This document shows positions 28,003 through 36,635 of a DNA stretch of 64,000 nucleotides, in pieces. Each line of letters begins with the position of its first letter. Positions within the stretch are counted from its first letter, which is position 1. The notes below the pieces were generated by a model. It was not told where the DNA came from, did no database searches, and saw only the letters and a list, made by a program, of their open reading frames with translations. Position numbers and translations under genes: made by a program. Origin of the DNA: SKKY01 sp965228015 (GTDB lineage: Bacteria; Bacillota; Peptococcia; Peptococcales; SKKY01); contig OZ245787.1 in NCBI GenBank assembly GCA_965228015.1, positions 930,001 through 994,000 of the forward strand, written 5' to 3'.

Positions 28003-28030
28003 AAAAAACCACCTTTTGGGTGGTTGTTTA
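28003..28030 (-). terminator. terminator ahead of the aspartate-family operon
   Basis: AACCACC and GGTGGTT pair around CAAAA, and on the minus strand a T run follows. It would end transcripts of the PilZ/gpsA block before the ACT-hom operon. The ISL3 copy 2 begins 5 bp further. Confidence 0.75.
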
Positions 28031-29207
28031 TTTAGGTTCTACAATAAATGTTGGGGTGGTAAAAACCATTCTGACATTTTTTTGCGAAAAAATACAGAGC
28101 ATTGGTAAATCCATATTAGAAAACACTCACTGTAATTTAAAGAGGAATTTACTTATGCTCTGTAATAACTATTATATTAAAAAATTAATTGGTTTTAAAG
28201 GGATAATTTTAGAACAATTAGAAACTTCTTCTGATTCAATGTCCTTTTCTTTTTCTCTGGAGATTAAAACTCACAATTACCCCAAATGCCATCAACAAAT
28301 CAATAAAGTTCATGATTACAGAATTCAAATGATAAAAGATATTTCCATCTCAAGGAAGAAAACCTACCTTTACTATAAAAAAAGAAGGTACGTTTGTAGT
28401 CACTGCAATAAAAAATTCTACGAAAAAAATGATTTTCTCCCCCGCTATCAAAGAATGACCAGCAGGCTGATAAAATACATAATTACTCGAATGAAAAATG
28501 TTTACTCTGTATCTGATATTGCCAAAGAGAATAATATTTCACCATCAACGGCTCTCAGGCTTTTTAGATTCATAAACTATTCCCTAACAAAATTGCCCGA
28601 AGTAATCTCTATTGATGAATTTAAAGGTAATGCCGGGGGCAAAAAGTACCAGTGCATATTAACTGATCCCTAAAACAAGAAGGTACTTGATATTCTTCAC
28701 GGAAGAGAACAACACATTTTATCGGACTATTTCAGGAAATTCAATGACAGGGATAAAGTAAAATACTTCATTATGGATATGTGGCAACCTTACAAGGATA
28801 TTGCTGAAACATATTTTAAAAATGCAACTATCATTATCGATAAATTCCATTTCATTAGGCAGGTCACTTAGGCATTTGAAAGAATTAGGAAAGATGAGCA
28901 AAAGAAATTTGCCAAGGAAAGGCGAAGATATTTCAAAAGAAGTCGCTCCCTTCTCTTAAAAAGAATGAAGTATTTAACTCCTGAAGAAATTGACCAGGTA
29001 AACGTTATGCTTGCTACTTCTGAGAAACTGCAAAAAGCTTATATGTTAAAAGAAAAATTTTATAACTTTGTTGACAGCAGTGATTTAGAAAGTGCAAAAA
29101 AGAATTTGAAAGCCTGGTATATGTTTGTTATGTCTGTAATGGTATAGTCTTGTTGTAACACCTAGTACGGATAATATATAATAAACTCGAACTAGGAGGA
29201 TTACAAA

Positions 29208-29490
29208 ATGAGCAAACGTTACGATTTAGAATTCAAGAAGGAGGTTGTACGTGAATATCTAAAAGGCAAAAGCCTTGGTGATCTTTTTGCAACCTACGGT
29301 GTATCAAAATCAACAATGTCCGGATGGATAAAAAATACAGCGAAGAATGTCATTACACAAAACCACAAAATAAAGAAAATGCAATATCACCAAAGGAATA
29401 TAGAGCGCTTAACAAGAAGCTTATAGAACTTCAAAAGGAAAATGACTTCCTAAAAAAGCAGCGGCATTCTTCGCAAAGGAAATCGATTAG
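29208..29490 (+). pseudogene. IS3 (type a) OrfA, frameshifted
   Basis: OrfA begins at ATG 29208 after GGAGGATTAC. The helix-turn-helix (GKSLGDLFATYGVSKSTMSGWI) is intact. One A is missing near 29335, moving the sequence KYSEECHYTKPQNKEN to another frame. A second one-A loss near 29457 moves the end AAAFFAKEID to a third frame. Restoring both A residues gives a normal OrfA of about 94 codons, with OrfB then in the -1 frame, as IS3 elements require. Confidence 0.8.
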
Positions 29491-30347
29491 TGGTATATCG
29501 GTTCATTGATGCCTATAAACTTGAGTTTGGATTGTGCTGGTTATGCCGCAAGTTCAACCTCTCTCCGAATGTGTACTACAATTACTTAAAGAACAGAAAA
29601 TCCACGTATCGTGAGGGAAAGGCTAAAGTTCAAGAAAACATAAAAAGTATTTATTACAATAATGGACGCATTATCGGCCATAGGTGGATGGTCGCTTTTC
29701 TTGCAAGGCAAAATATATTTATTAGTAAGACAACAACACATAAGTATATGAACAAGGAATTAAACCTGCATGCAATCACTGTAAGAAAAAGGCCCAAATA
29801 TGTAAAAGGTAAAAAGAACAAAGTATTTCCCAATATTCTTAATCAAAATTTCTCTGTCACAGAAAGAAATAAAGTATGGTGTACTGATTTCACCTATATA
29901 AGATTAACAAACGGTAAAATGCGTTATAATTGTACTATTATAGATTTAGCAAAAAGGGAAGCGATAGCAACGGTTAACTCAAAATGAATCAACTCAGATC
30001 TGGCAATAGAAGCCTTGTCTAAAGCTCTTGAAAGAGAGAGCCCAGATGAAGGGTTAGTCTTACATTCAGATCAGAGGGTACAGTTCACCTCATGGGCTTT
30101 CGTAGAGTACTGCAAAAGCCAAGGAATAAGGCAAAGCATGAGTAAAACAGGTTGCCCATACGATAACGCTCCAATGGAGAGATTTTATAAATCACTTAAG
30201 TCAGAGCTTATTTACCACCAAAAATTTGAAACCGACCTACAATTAGATGAAACTATCAATAAATATGTTTATGTGTGGTACAACCACATTCGACCTCATT
30301 CATACAATGGAGGGCTGACTCCATTTGAAGCACGAAATATAAACTGA
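29490..30347 (+). pseudogene. IS3 (type a) OrfB, in-frame TGA
   Basis: The catalytic DDE residues are visible in WCTDFTYIR, LHSDQRVQFTS and NAPMERFYKSLKSE. A TGA at 29985-29987 interrupts between NSK and INSDLAIEAL; TGG to TGA would be one transition. The usual glycine after HSDQ is Arg here (GGG to AGG). The frame is otherwise full length and shows the family's C-terminal YNHIRPHSYNGGLTPFEA. Confidence 0.87.
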
Positions 30348-30579
30348 TTTTCCGTACTTAGTGTTACAAAGATGCTTGACCATTACAAGGAGTTAACAAC
30401 AAAATTAAGGTTTTAAAAAGAAATGCTTATGGTGTAAGAAATTTTTGGAGATTCAAAAACAGAATAATGCACGTAATGAACTAAAAACAATTTAAAAAAG
30501 TACCGCATTTTTCAATGCGGTACTCATGGAATCTAATCTAATTGGGTTGCCCCAACATTTGACAAAGAACCATTATTTA

Positions 30580-31257
30580 TTAAAGCATCCCTTTTTGCAG
30601 CAATTCATTTTGCTTAATAAAGAGAGCTCTGATAATTTGTTCTCTGCTCTTTTTGTTTATGTCATTTATTTTAATAGCAACCAATTCTCTTTTGTTTTCC
30701 AAAGTCTGCTGCCTTACTATGTTTCCTTTAAAATAATAAGTTTTATCATTCACAAATATCTTAACAAAATAATCATCTTCCATCCTGAAAAAAGAGTGAT
30801 TATCTTTAATATAAGAATAAAAAGAAAGCCCCCCGCCACTTAAATCATGAGTTAAATATTCTTCACGCTTTCTGCTGATATTTTTATTTACTTTTTTTAT
30901 TGAAGACATAATTTCCATTTTAAATGGATACTCAACACGAAAAAAGGATCTTCGTTGTATTCTTTTTACTTTTTCAGGTTCTTTTACAATAAAACTTTCA
31001 ATATTGCTTTTATTAACTCCATCAATTTTGAACTGATAAGTATAAATGGCATCTAACTTAATTTGAACAAGAAGAATCGTGCTCCCAGGTTTAAGGGGAA
31101 CAAAGTGACCACCAGTTACAGGAGTCTCAATTTCAAGATACTCAGGAGTGGCATCAGCAATTAAAGTTTTATAATTTCCAGCACCAACTTGTCCACTGAG
31201 GACGTATATTTCTACTTTTTCACTTACAGAGAATGTTTTTACAAAATCTACTTTCAT
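30580..31257 (-). CDS. PilZ-domain cyclic-di-GMP receptor (YcgR/YpfA-like)
   Basis: The N-terminal YcgR-like domain (about residues 1-90) is followed by a PilZ domain with the c-di-GMP motif RRSFFRVEYP (RxxxR) and DLSGGGLSF (D/NxSxxG). Such proteins brake flagellar motors or control other surface traits when c-di-GMP is high. The start at 31257 fits GGGAG seven bases upstream; the longer ATG at 31278 is less likely. The stop lies only 9 bp from the end of ISL3 copy 2; the C-terminus (IIRALFIKQNELLQKGML) looks complete. It is the last gene of the der-plsY-gpsA operon. Confidence 0.88.
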   Translation of the reverse strand: MKVDFVKTFSVSEKVEIYVLSGQVGAGNYKTLIADATPEYLEIETPVTGGHFVPLKPGSTILLVQIKLDAIYTYQFKIDGVNKSNIESFIVKEPEKVKRIQRRSFFRVEYPFKMEIMSSIKKVNKNISRKREEYLTHDLSGGGLSFYSYIKDNHSFFRMEDDYFVKIFVNDKTYYFKGNIVRQQTLENKRELVAIKINDINKKSREQIIRALFIKQNELLQKGML

Positions 31258-31308
31258 AGGCAAGCTCCCAGAGTTCAATATATTATAATTCTATTACATA
31301 GCTTCAGT

Positions 31309-32307
31309 TTATTCAATCTCTCTTTTTTTATCTCTTTTCATTAGTTCATAAACTGTTTCAAGGGGATCTTCATTTTCATAAATAATTTTATAAACATGAT
31401 TTGTTATCGGAGTATCAACATTATATTTTTTATTTAACTCTATTATTGCTTCTGCAGTTCTTGCTCCTTCAATTACCATACCCATCTTTTGTTTTATATC
31501 TTCAATTTTTTCGCCCTTGCCAATTGCAATACCTGCTCTTCTGTTTCTGGAATGCATACTTGTTGCAGTTACAACTAAATCTCCTATACCAGAGAGTCCT
31601 GCAAAAGTTAAGGGCTGAGCTCCCATTGCCATACCCATTCGAACTATTTCAGCCATACCTCTTGTAATTATTGCAGCTTTTGTGTTATCACCAAAACCCA
31701 GGCCATCAGAAATACCTGTTGCCAAAGCAATAACATTTTTCAGAGCAGCTCCGATTTCCACACCAATAACATCTGAGTTGATATAAATCCTAAAATATTC
31801 ATTCATAAATAAGTCCTGAACTTTTTCAGCAGCTTCATTATTTGCAGATGCTACAACTACTGCTGTTGGCATTTTAACCGCAACTTCTTCTGCATGACTT
31901 GGGCCTGAAAGAACCACAAGACGTCCTTCAATTCCAGGTATTTCTTCTATAATAACTTCACTTAGTCTTTTTAAAGATCCCGGCTCAATTCCTTTTGCTG
32001 TATTTACTAAAATAGCATTATCTTTTATAAGTGGTTTTAAATTTCTTGAAACCTCTCTCACTGCACTTGAAGGAACACTCATGATAATATAGTCTGCTCC
32101 TTCAATTGTTTCTTCCAAGGTACTTACCGCCGTTATTCTTTCAGGAATAGTGATATTTTTTAGATAAGAGTTATTTGTTCTTTTTTTATTTATTTCCTTT
32201 AACTGATCTGGAATAATTGACCATATTTTCACTTCATGGTCTTTATCTGCCAAAACCATGGCTAAAGCTGTACCCCAGCTCCCAGCACCAAAAACTCCGA
32301 TTTTCAT
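31309..32307 (-). CDS. gpsA: glycerol-3-phosphate dehydrogenase [NAD(P)+]
   Basis: GpsA reduces dihydroxyacetone phosphate to sn-glycerol 3-phosphate, the backbone for phospholipids. The 332-residue protein begins MKIGVFGAGSWGTALAMVLAD (Rossmann), and has the catalytic region EIGAALKNVIALATGISDGLGFGDNTKAAIITRG and GLSGIGDLVVTATSMHSRNRRAG. The ATG has AGGTGT upstream. It follows plsY by 3 bp, so product and user of glycerol 3-phosphate are made together. No spoIVA follows, unlike in many spore formers. Confidence 0.96.
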   Translation of the reverse strand: MKIGVFGAGSWGTALAMVLADKDHEVKIWSIIPDQLKEINKKRTNNSYLKNITIPERITAVSTLEETIEGADYIIMSVPSSAVREVSRNLKPLIKDNAILVNTAKGIEPGSLKRLSEVIIEEIPGIEGRLVVLSGPSHAEEVAVKMPTAVVVASANNEAAEKVQDLFMNEYFRIYINSDVIGVEIGAALKNVIALATGISDGLGFGDNTKAAIITRGMAEIVRMGMAMGAQPLTFAGLSGIGDLVVTATSMHSRNRRAGIAIGKGEKIEDIKQKMGMVIEGARTAEAIIELNKKYNVDTPITNHVYKIIYENEDPLETVYELMKRDKKREIE

Positions 32308-32310
32308 AGA

Positions 32311-32907
32311 TTACACCTCTTTTTTGCCAATTTTATTCTCTGTTCCATTAATAATTCTTTTTATATTTTCTTTATGCATTATTATTACTGCTATACTTGC
32401 GGGAATAACAATTAATTTGTAATAGATATTTAAATTGAAGATTAAACTTAAGGTAGTAACTGTAATAGCAGTTGTAATTGAACCTGCAGATACATAACGG
32501 GTAAAAAATACTACTATTAAAAAAATCAACAAGGCAATGCCTGTCATTAAAGGATCAAGAAAAAAGGCAAATCCCAAACCCTGTTGCAACTCCTTTTCCA
32601 CCTTTGAAGTTTAAAAAACCGGGAATAAGTGACCAACTAAAGAAAAAATTGCTCCAGCTAATGCAAACTTTTCTCCCCCAACCATATAACCATAGTATAC
32701 AGAAAGCCATCCTTTTCCAGCATCAAAAAATAATACTATCAAAGCAGGCAAAGGTCCTGTTAATCTCCAAACATTAGTAAAGCCAATATTCCCGCTTCCA
32801 TGTTTTCTAACATCTATGCCGTAATATTTTCCCATATAAAATCCAAAGGGAATACTTCCGAGAAGATATGCAATTATTATTGCTTTAAATAAACTACTTA
32901 GATGCAT
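32311..32907 (-). pseudogene. plsY: glycerol-3-phosphate acyltransferase PlsY, frameshifted
   Basis: PlsY is the membrane enzyme that acylates glycerol 3-phosphate from acyl-phosphate. The N-terminal part has YLLGSIPFGFYMGK and KHGSGNIGFTNVWR motifs, and the frame ends early at LFPVF in a T6 tract near 32615. One T more gives FLNFKGGKGVATGLGFAFFLDP, the third conserved motif, which joins the open C-terminal part (32311-32601). The total length of about 199 residues is normal. The start at 32907 overlaps the end of der and uses GAGG. Since PlsY is usually essential, this frameshift is a good test for sequencing error against true loss. Confidence 0.88.
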
Positions 32908-34222
32908 TGTTTTCCTCACGCTTTTTTAGCTTCAGCCAAATTGGAGTACCTTCAAAACCAAAAGCTTCTCTTAACTTGTTTTCAAGATATCTTTCATAAG
33001 AAAAATGTATTAGCTCTGGATCGTTTACAAAAAAAACAAAAGTCGGAGGCTTAATATTTGTTTGTGTAACATACAAAACCTTACCTCTCTTACCCCTTTT
33101 TGTAGGTATCGGAGTTGTTCTTACTGCATCTTGAATTACTTCATTTAATGCTGATGTTGTTGCCCTGAAGTTTTGTTGTTCGGCTACGAAGTCAATTAAT
33201 TCAATTATTTTATTTACCCTCTGTTTTGTTACTGCTGATATGAAAATTATTGGAGCATATTGCAGAAACAATAAGTCTGCTCTGATTTTTTTCTCATAAT
33301 TATGAAGAGTTTTATCATCCTTTTCTACCAAATCCCATTTGTTAAAAACCAGAATACAGGATTTTCCTGATTCATGAACATACCCTGCTATCTTCTTATC
33401 TTGTTCAGTTATACCCTCACTGGCATCAAACATCATAAGAATTATATCAGAACGATCTATGGCTTTTAAAGACCTTGTTACACTGTATCTTTCTGTAGCC
33501 ACATCAATTTTATTTCTTTTTCTCATTCCGGCAGTATCAATAATTCTATATTCCTGATCCCCAACCTTGAGCATAGAATCGATTGCATCCCTTGTTGTTC
33601 CTGCAATATCACTTACAATAACTCTTTCTTCTCCTAATAGTGTGTTTGTTAAAGAAGACTTCCCAACATTAGGTCTGCCAACAATTGCAATTTTTATAAT
33701 ATCTGGCTCAAGATCTTCCTCTAAATCAACCGGGAAATTTTCAACAACTGAGTCTAAGAGATCTCCTGTATTCATACCTTGAGAAGCTGATATAGCAATA
33801 GGATCCCCTAATCCTAACTGGTAAAAATCAAAAACTACATCTTCTTTTTTATAGCTTTCAATTTTGTTAACTGTTAATATTACCGGTTTTTGGGATTTTC
33901 TTAAAATATTTGCAACTTCTTCATCTTCAACTATCATACCTGTTTGCCCATCAGTAACAAAGATTATTACATCTGCTTCATTTATAGCAAACTCAGCTTG
34001 TTCTCTTACTCTTTTAAGTATATGATCATCTGAGTCAACAATAATACCACCGGTATCAATAAGAGTGAATTTTTTTCCATTCCATTCTCCGTCAAGATAA
34101 AGCCTGTCTCGTGTTACTCCCGGAGAGTCTTCAATAATAGCTGTTCTTGTTCCTGTAATTCTGTTAAATAGTGTGGATTTCCCCACATTAGGTCTTCCAA
34201 CTATTGCTACAATTGGTTTCAC
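32894..34222 (-). CDS. der: ribosome-associated GTPase Der (EngA)
   Basis: Der has two GTPase domains in tandem and is needed for 50S ribosome assembly. The first G1 loop, GRPNVGKST, is at about residues 8-16 with DTGG; the second, GRPNVGKSS, is near 182-190 with DTAGMRKR; both NKxD motifs (TVNKIE, VFNKWDL) are visible, the first in altered form. A KH-like C-terminal domain follows (KPPTFVFFVNDPELIHFSYERYLENKLRE). The 442-residue length is normal. The start is a GTG at 34222 whose bases overlap the stop TGA of the preceding DUF512 gene. Confidence 0.96.
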   Translation of the reverse strand: MKPIVAIVGRPNVGKSTLFNRITGTRTAIIEDSPGVTRDRLYLDGEWNGKKFTLIDTGGIIVDSDDHILKRVREQAEFAINEADVIIFVTDGQTGMIVEDEEVANILRKSQKPVILTVNKIESYKKEDVVFDFYQLGLGDPIAISASQGMNTGDLLDSVVENFPVDLEEDLEPDIIKIAIVGRPNVGKSSLTNTLLGEERVIVSDIAGTTRDAIDSMLKVGDQEYRIIDTAGMRKRNKIDVATERYSVTRSLKAIDRSDIILMMFDASEGITEQDKKIAGYVHESGKSCILVFNKWDLVEKDDKTLHNYEKKIRADLLFLQYAPIIFISAVTKQRVNKIIELIDFVAEQQNFRATTSALNEVIQDAVRTTPIPTKRGKRGKVLYVTQTNIKPPTFVFFVNDPELIHFSYERYLENKLREAFGFEGTPIWLKLKKREENNASK

Positions 34223-35550
34223 TGAAAAATCCCTCCTTTAATTTTAAATATTTTTTCTGCAAGATCTGCAAAACTATTGTCAAATGCAATTATTTCTACT
34301 TCAAGTTTTTTCAACATCACTTAAATGCAAATTATCTAAAAATATGTTTTCTCCTTGTTTCAACATTACTTCAGGAATAATTATTTTCGACCCTTTCGGA
34401 ACATTGCTTAAGCCTTTTATTAAATCCCTTCCTGTTAAGAGGCCTGTTACAGTAACTCTTTCTCCAAAAAATTCATTCTCTACAACTTTAAGTTCCAGGC
34501 ACAAATTTTTTGTTTTGTTCAAATCATTAATAATTTTATTCAAAAATTCTTCTGGACTTTTACCAGAAACCAGATATGTTTTTTCGGATTCCTTGTTTTT
34601 TTTGGAAGGCTGTCTTTTAGCTCCAGATAGTCTTTAATAAAAATACTTGATAATCCAACACCATTTTCAAGTTGAGGAAAGCCATCATAAGATTCATAAG
34701 GAGGGAATTTCTCCTCTCCTTTTATATAAATCTCATCTCCAAGATAAACGAAATTATATCCTCTTTTTTCCTTAAATTCTTTTTGATAATTATGAACCTT
34801 TTCAATTATATCCTTTGCGTCTCCCTTTGTGAACTCTGGAAATAATTCTGGATTCTTTCTGTATTTTGTAATACCAACTGGTACAATCGCAAGAGATAAA
34901 ATATTCTCACCCAAAGACTCAAGTTTCTTTATTGAGTATTCAAGAAATTCACCATCATTAATATTTTTACACAAAACTATTTGTGTATGGAACTCTATAC
35001 CTTCTGAAGCTAATTCTTTCAAATCAGAAATAATTCTTTCAGACTGAGGATTTTTTAACAAATGTTTCCTGTTTTCTTCATGAGCAGATTGAACAGAAAC
35101 ATACAAAGGGCTTAACCTTTGCTCGACAATTCTTTTCTTATCCTCCTTAATTAAGTTTGTCATGGTGATAAAATTTCCTTGTAAAAAAGATAACCGGTAA
35201 TCATCATCTTTTTCATATAAGGATGCTCTCATTCCTGGTGCCATCTGATCTACAAAGCAAAACAAACAATTATTTTTACAATGTTTTACACCATCAAATA
35301 CTGCACTTTGAAATTCAACGCCCAGAGCTTCGTCGTACTCTTTCTCTATTTGAATCTCTTCCAGCTCACCGGAATCCTTCTTTTGAATAAGCAAATCAAT
35401 TTTTTCATCTGCCCAAAGATATTCGAAATCTATTAAATCTCTGATTATATTATTATTAATTTTTAATACTTTATCTCCAGTTTCCAAACCCAGCTCCCAG
35501 GCCATAGTATGAGGGTAAACTTTTGATATTATTCCTGCAATTTCTTTCAT
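34219..35550 (-). pseudogene. DUF512 radical-SAM-like protein, two frameshifts
   Basis: The likely start is ATG 35550, overlapping the fni stop in ATGA. The protein has an N-terminal PDZ-like part (GIISKVYPHTMAWELGLETGDKVL), a radical-SAM-like core with CKNNCLFCFVDQ, and a DUF512 C-terminus. An A8 tract near 34595 is one A short, ending the frame in KTRNPKKHIWFL instead of NKESEKTYLVSGKSPEEF. A second shift, one A too many near 34306, cuts the last 30 residues (KLEVEIIAFDNSFADLAEKIF). The repaired protein ends TGA overlapping the GTG of der. Family members are linked to der and are thought to act in tRNA or ribosome maturation, but the reaction is unproven. Confidence 0.85.
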
Positions 35551-36572
35551 ATTCTCTGATCTATCCATTCTTTAATTTCATTTTTTAAAATATATTTTCC
35601 ATTTTTTGCATCCGCTAAATTATTAAAGCCCAAAACAACGAATATTTTCTTAATATCTGTTATCATTTTCCCTATGTCTTCAGATAATATTACTCCACCA
35701 AAATCTATATATTTTTTAAGAAAATATGCTGCAATCCCAGCAATATCTCCTCCAAGAATAAGTGATTTAACTATATCATTACTACTCCTGATTCCTCCGG
35801 TTACAAAAACAACAGAATCATCATCTATTACAGATTTAACCTTTAAAACTGAGACTGGAGTTGGTATGCCAATATCACTAAGAAGAGGATTGTTCTCATT
35901 TTTTCTCTGCTCTTCAATATGGGAGAAATTTGTTCCGCCAAATCCACCAACATCAAAACTTCTTATTCCGACTTCAAAAAATCTTTTAGCAGCTTCTTTA
36001 GAGATTCCATTCCCAACCTCTTTTAAAATTATTGGGACTTTTATTTTATTTACTGCATTTTCTATATTCTTTAATAACATAGAGAAATCCCTGTCACCCT
36101 CAGCCATTGATAATTCCTGACTATGATTGATATGGAGCTGAAGAGCATCTCCTTGAATCATATCTACAGCTCTCTCTATATTTTCTATGTTTTCAAGGGC
36201 ACTTAGATTAGCAAAAATCAATCCTTTGGGATTTACTTTACGGACAACGGAATAAGTCTTTATTAATTCTTTATTTACTAATCCTGCTTTTTGTGAACCA
36301 ACAGCAAATGCAATGTTATTTTCCATGGCTGCTACAGAAAAAGCCTCATTATACTTTTCAAGTCCTGGCGCACCACCAGTCATTGCATTTATTAAAATTG
36401 GTGCATCAAGATTTTTACCATATAATTTAATTTTTAAATTAATTTTATTTAAATCTGAAGCGGAAGAAGACATAGGAATCAAAGAAATATCCCTAAAGTA
36501 ATTAATATTATTATCATAGGCCCTGATTGTTTCTTTTATGTGATCTATTTTTCTTTTTTCTCTAATATCCAT
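35547..36572 (-). CDS. fni: isopentenyl-diphosphate isomerase, type 2 (FMN)
   Basis: This 341-residue FMN enzyme interconverts isopentenyl and dimethylallyl diphosphate. Visible features are the N-terminal RKIDHIKETI, the MTGGAPGLEKYN loop, AVGSQKAGL, HINHSQELSMAEGDRDF, KEVGNGIS, and the phosphate-binding GGFGGTNFSHIEEQR. It lies close to ispH, the last enzyme of the MEP pathway, which delivers both isomers; the isomerase adjusts their ratio. It is followed by the DUF512 gene with an ATGA overlap. Confidence 0.94.
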   Translation of the reverse strand: MDIREKRKIDHIKETIRAYDNNINYFRDISLIPMSSSASDLNKINLKIKLYGKNLDAPILINAMTGGAPGLEKYNEAFSVAAMENNIAFAVGSQKAGLVNKELIKTYSVVRKVNPKGLIFANLSALENIENIERAVDMIQGDALQLHINHSQELSMAEGDRDFSMLLKNIENAVNKIKVPIILKEVGNGISKEAAKRFFEVGIRSFDVGGFGGTNFSHIEEQRKNENNPLLSDIGIPTPVSVLKVKSVIDDDSVVFVTGGIRSSNDIVKSLILGGDIAGIAAYFLKKYIDFGGVILSEDIGKMITDIKKIFVVLGFNNLADAKNGKYILKNEIKEWIDQRI

Positions 36573-36604
36573 TTCTATCTTCCCTTCTTAATTATTTTCA
36601 TAGT

Positions 36605-36635
36605 AAAAAGAAGCAGCATTTCAGCTGCTTCTTAA
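36605..36635 (-). terminator. terminator of ispH-S1
   Basis: AAGAAGCAGC and GCTGCTTCTT pair around TGAAAT and are followed by TTTTT on the minus strand, just behind the ispH-S1 stop. fni transcription may need partial readthrough or its own promoter. Confidence 0.85.

Larger units (their letters stand above)
29135..30387 (+). mobile_element. IS3-family insertion sequence (type a), nested
   Basis: The 1253-bp element has 36-bp imperfect inverted repeats: TGTAATGGTATAGTCTTGTT on the left and, inverted, TGTAATGGTCAAGCATCTTT on the right, both ending near GTACGG. It encodes OrfA and OrfB and differs from the type b element. Flanking triplets (GTC and AGG) do not match, in line with a deletion or recombination next to it. 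Confidence 0.9.
28155..30484 (+). pseudogene. ISL3-family transposase, copy 2, multiply broken
   Basis: The frame starts at ATG 28155 (MLCNNYYIKKLIGFKGI) and is intact through the zinc-binding region (RRYVCSHCNKKF) up to TAA at 28671-28673, where copy 1 has CAA. A second stop TAG at 28869-28871 replaces TGG of copy 1. The frame is then cut at 29134 by an IS3 insertion accompanied by a 102-bp loss, and the tail resumes at 30388 (GVNNKIKVLKRNAYGVRNFWRFKNRIMHVMN). Both point changes are G:C to A:T. Confidence 0.88.
28035..30571 (+). mobile_element. ISL3-family insertion sequence, copy 2, split by an IS3 element
   Basis: The ends are the same as in copy 1 (GGTTCTACAATAAATGTTGG left; complementary right end finishing GACAAAGAACC). 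The flanking octamers TTTATTTA (28027-28034) and ATTATTTA (30572-30579) match in 7 of 8 positions, consistent with an 8-bp target duplication. A 1253-bp IS3 element sits inside, and 102 bp of the ISL3 sequence present in copy 1 (6589-6690) are absent at the junction. Confidence 0.88.

Noticed and set aside
29324..29509. Separate small gene between OrfA and OrfB of the nested IS3
   Set aside because: It is the middle of OrfA in a shifted frame; adding one A restores it.
5400..31000. CRISPR array
   Set aside because: Repeats seen are IS copies, two short tandem duplications and palindromes; none forms repeat-spacer units.
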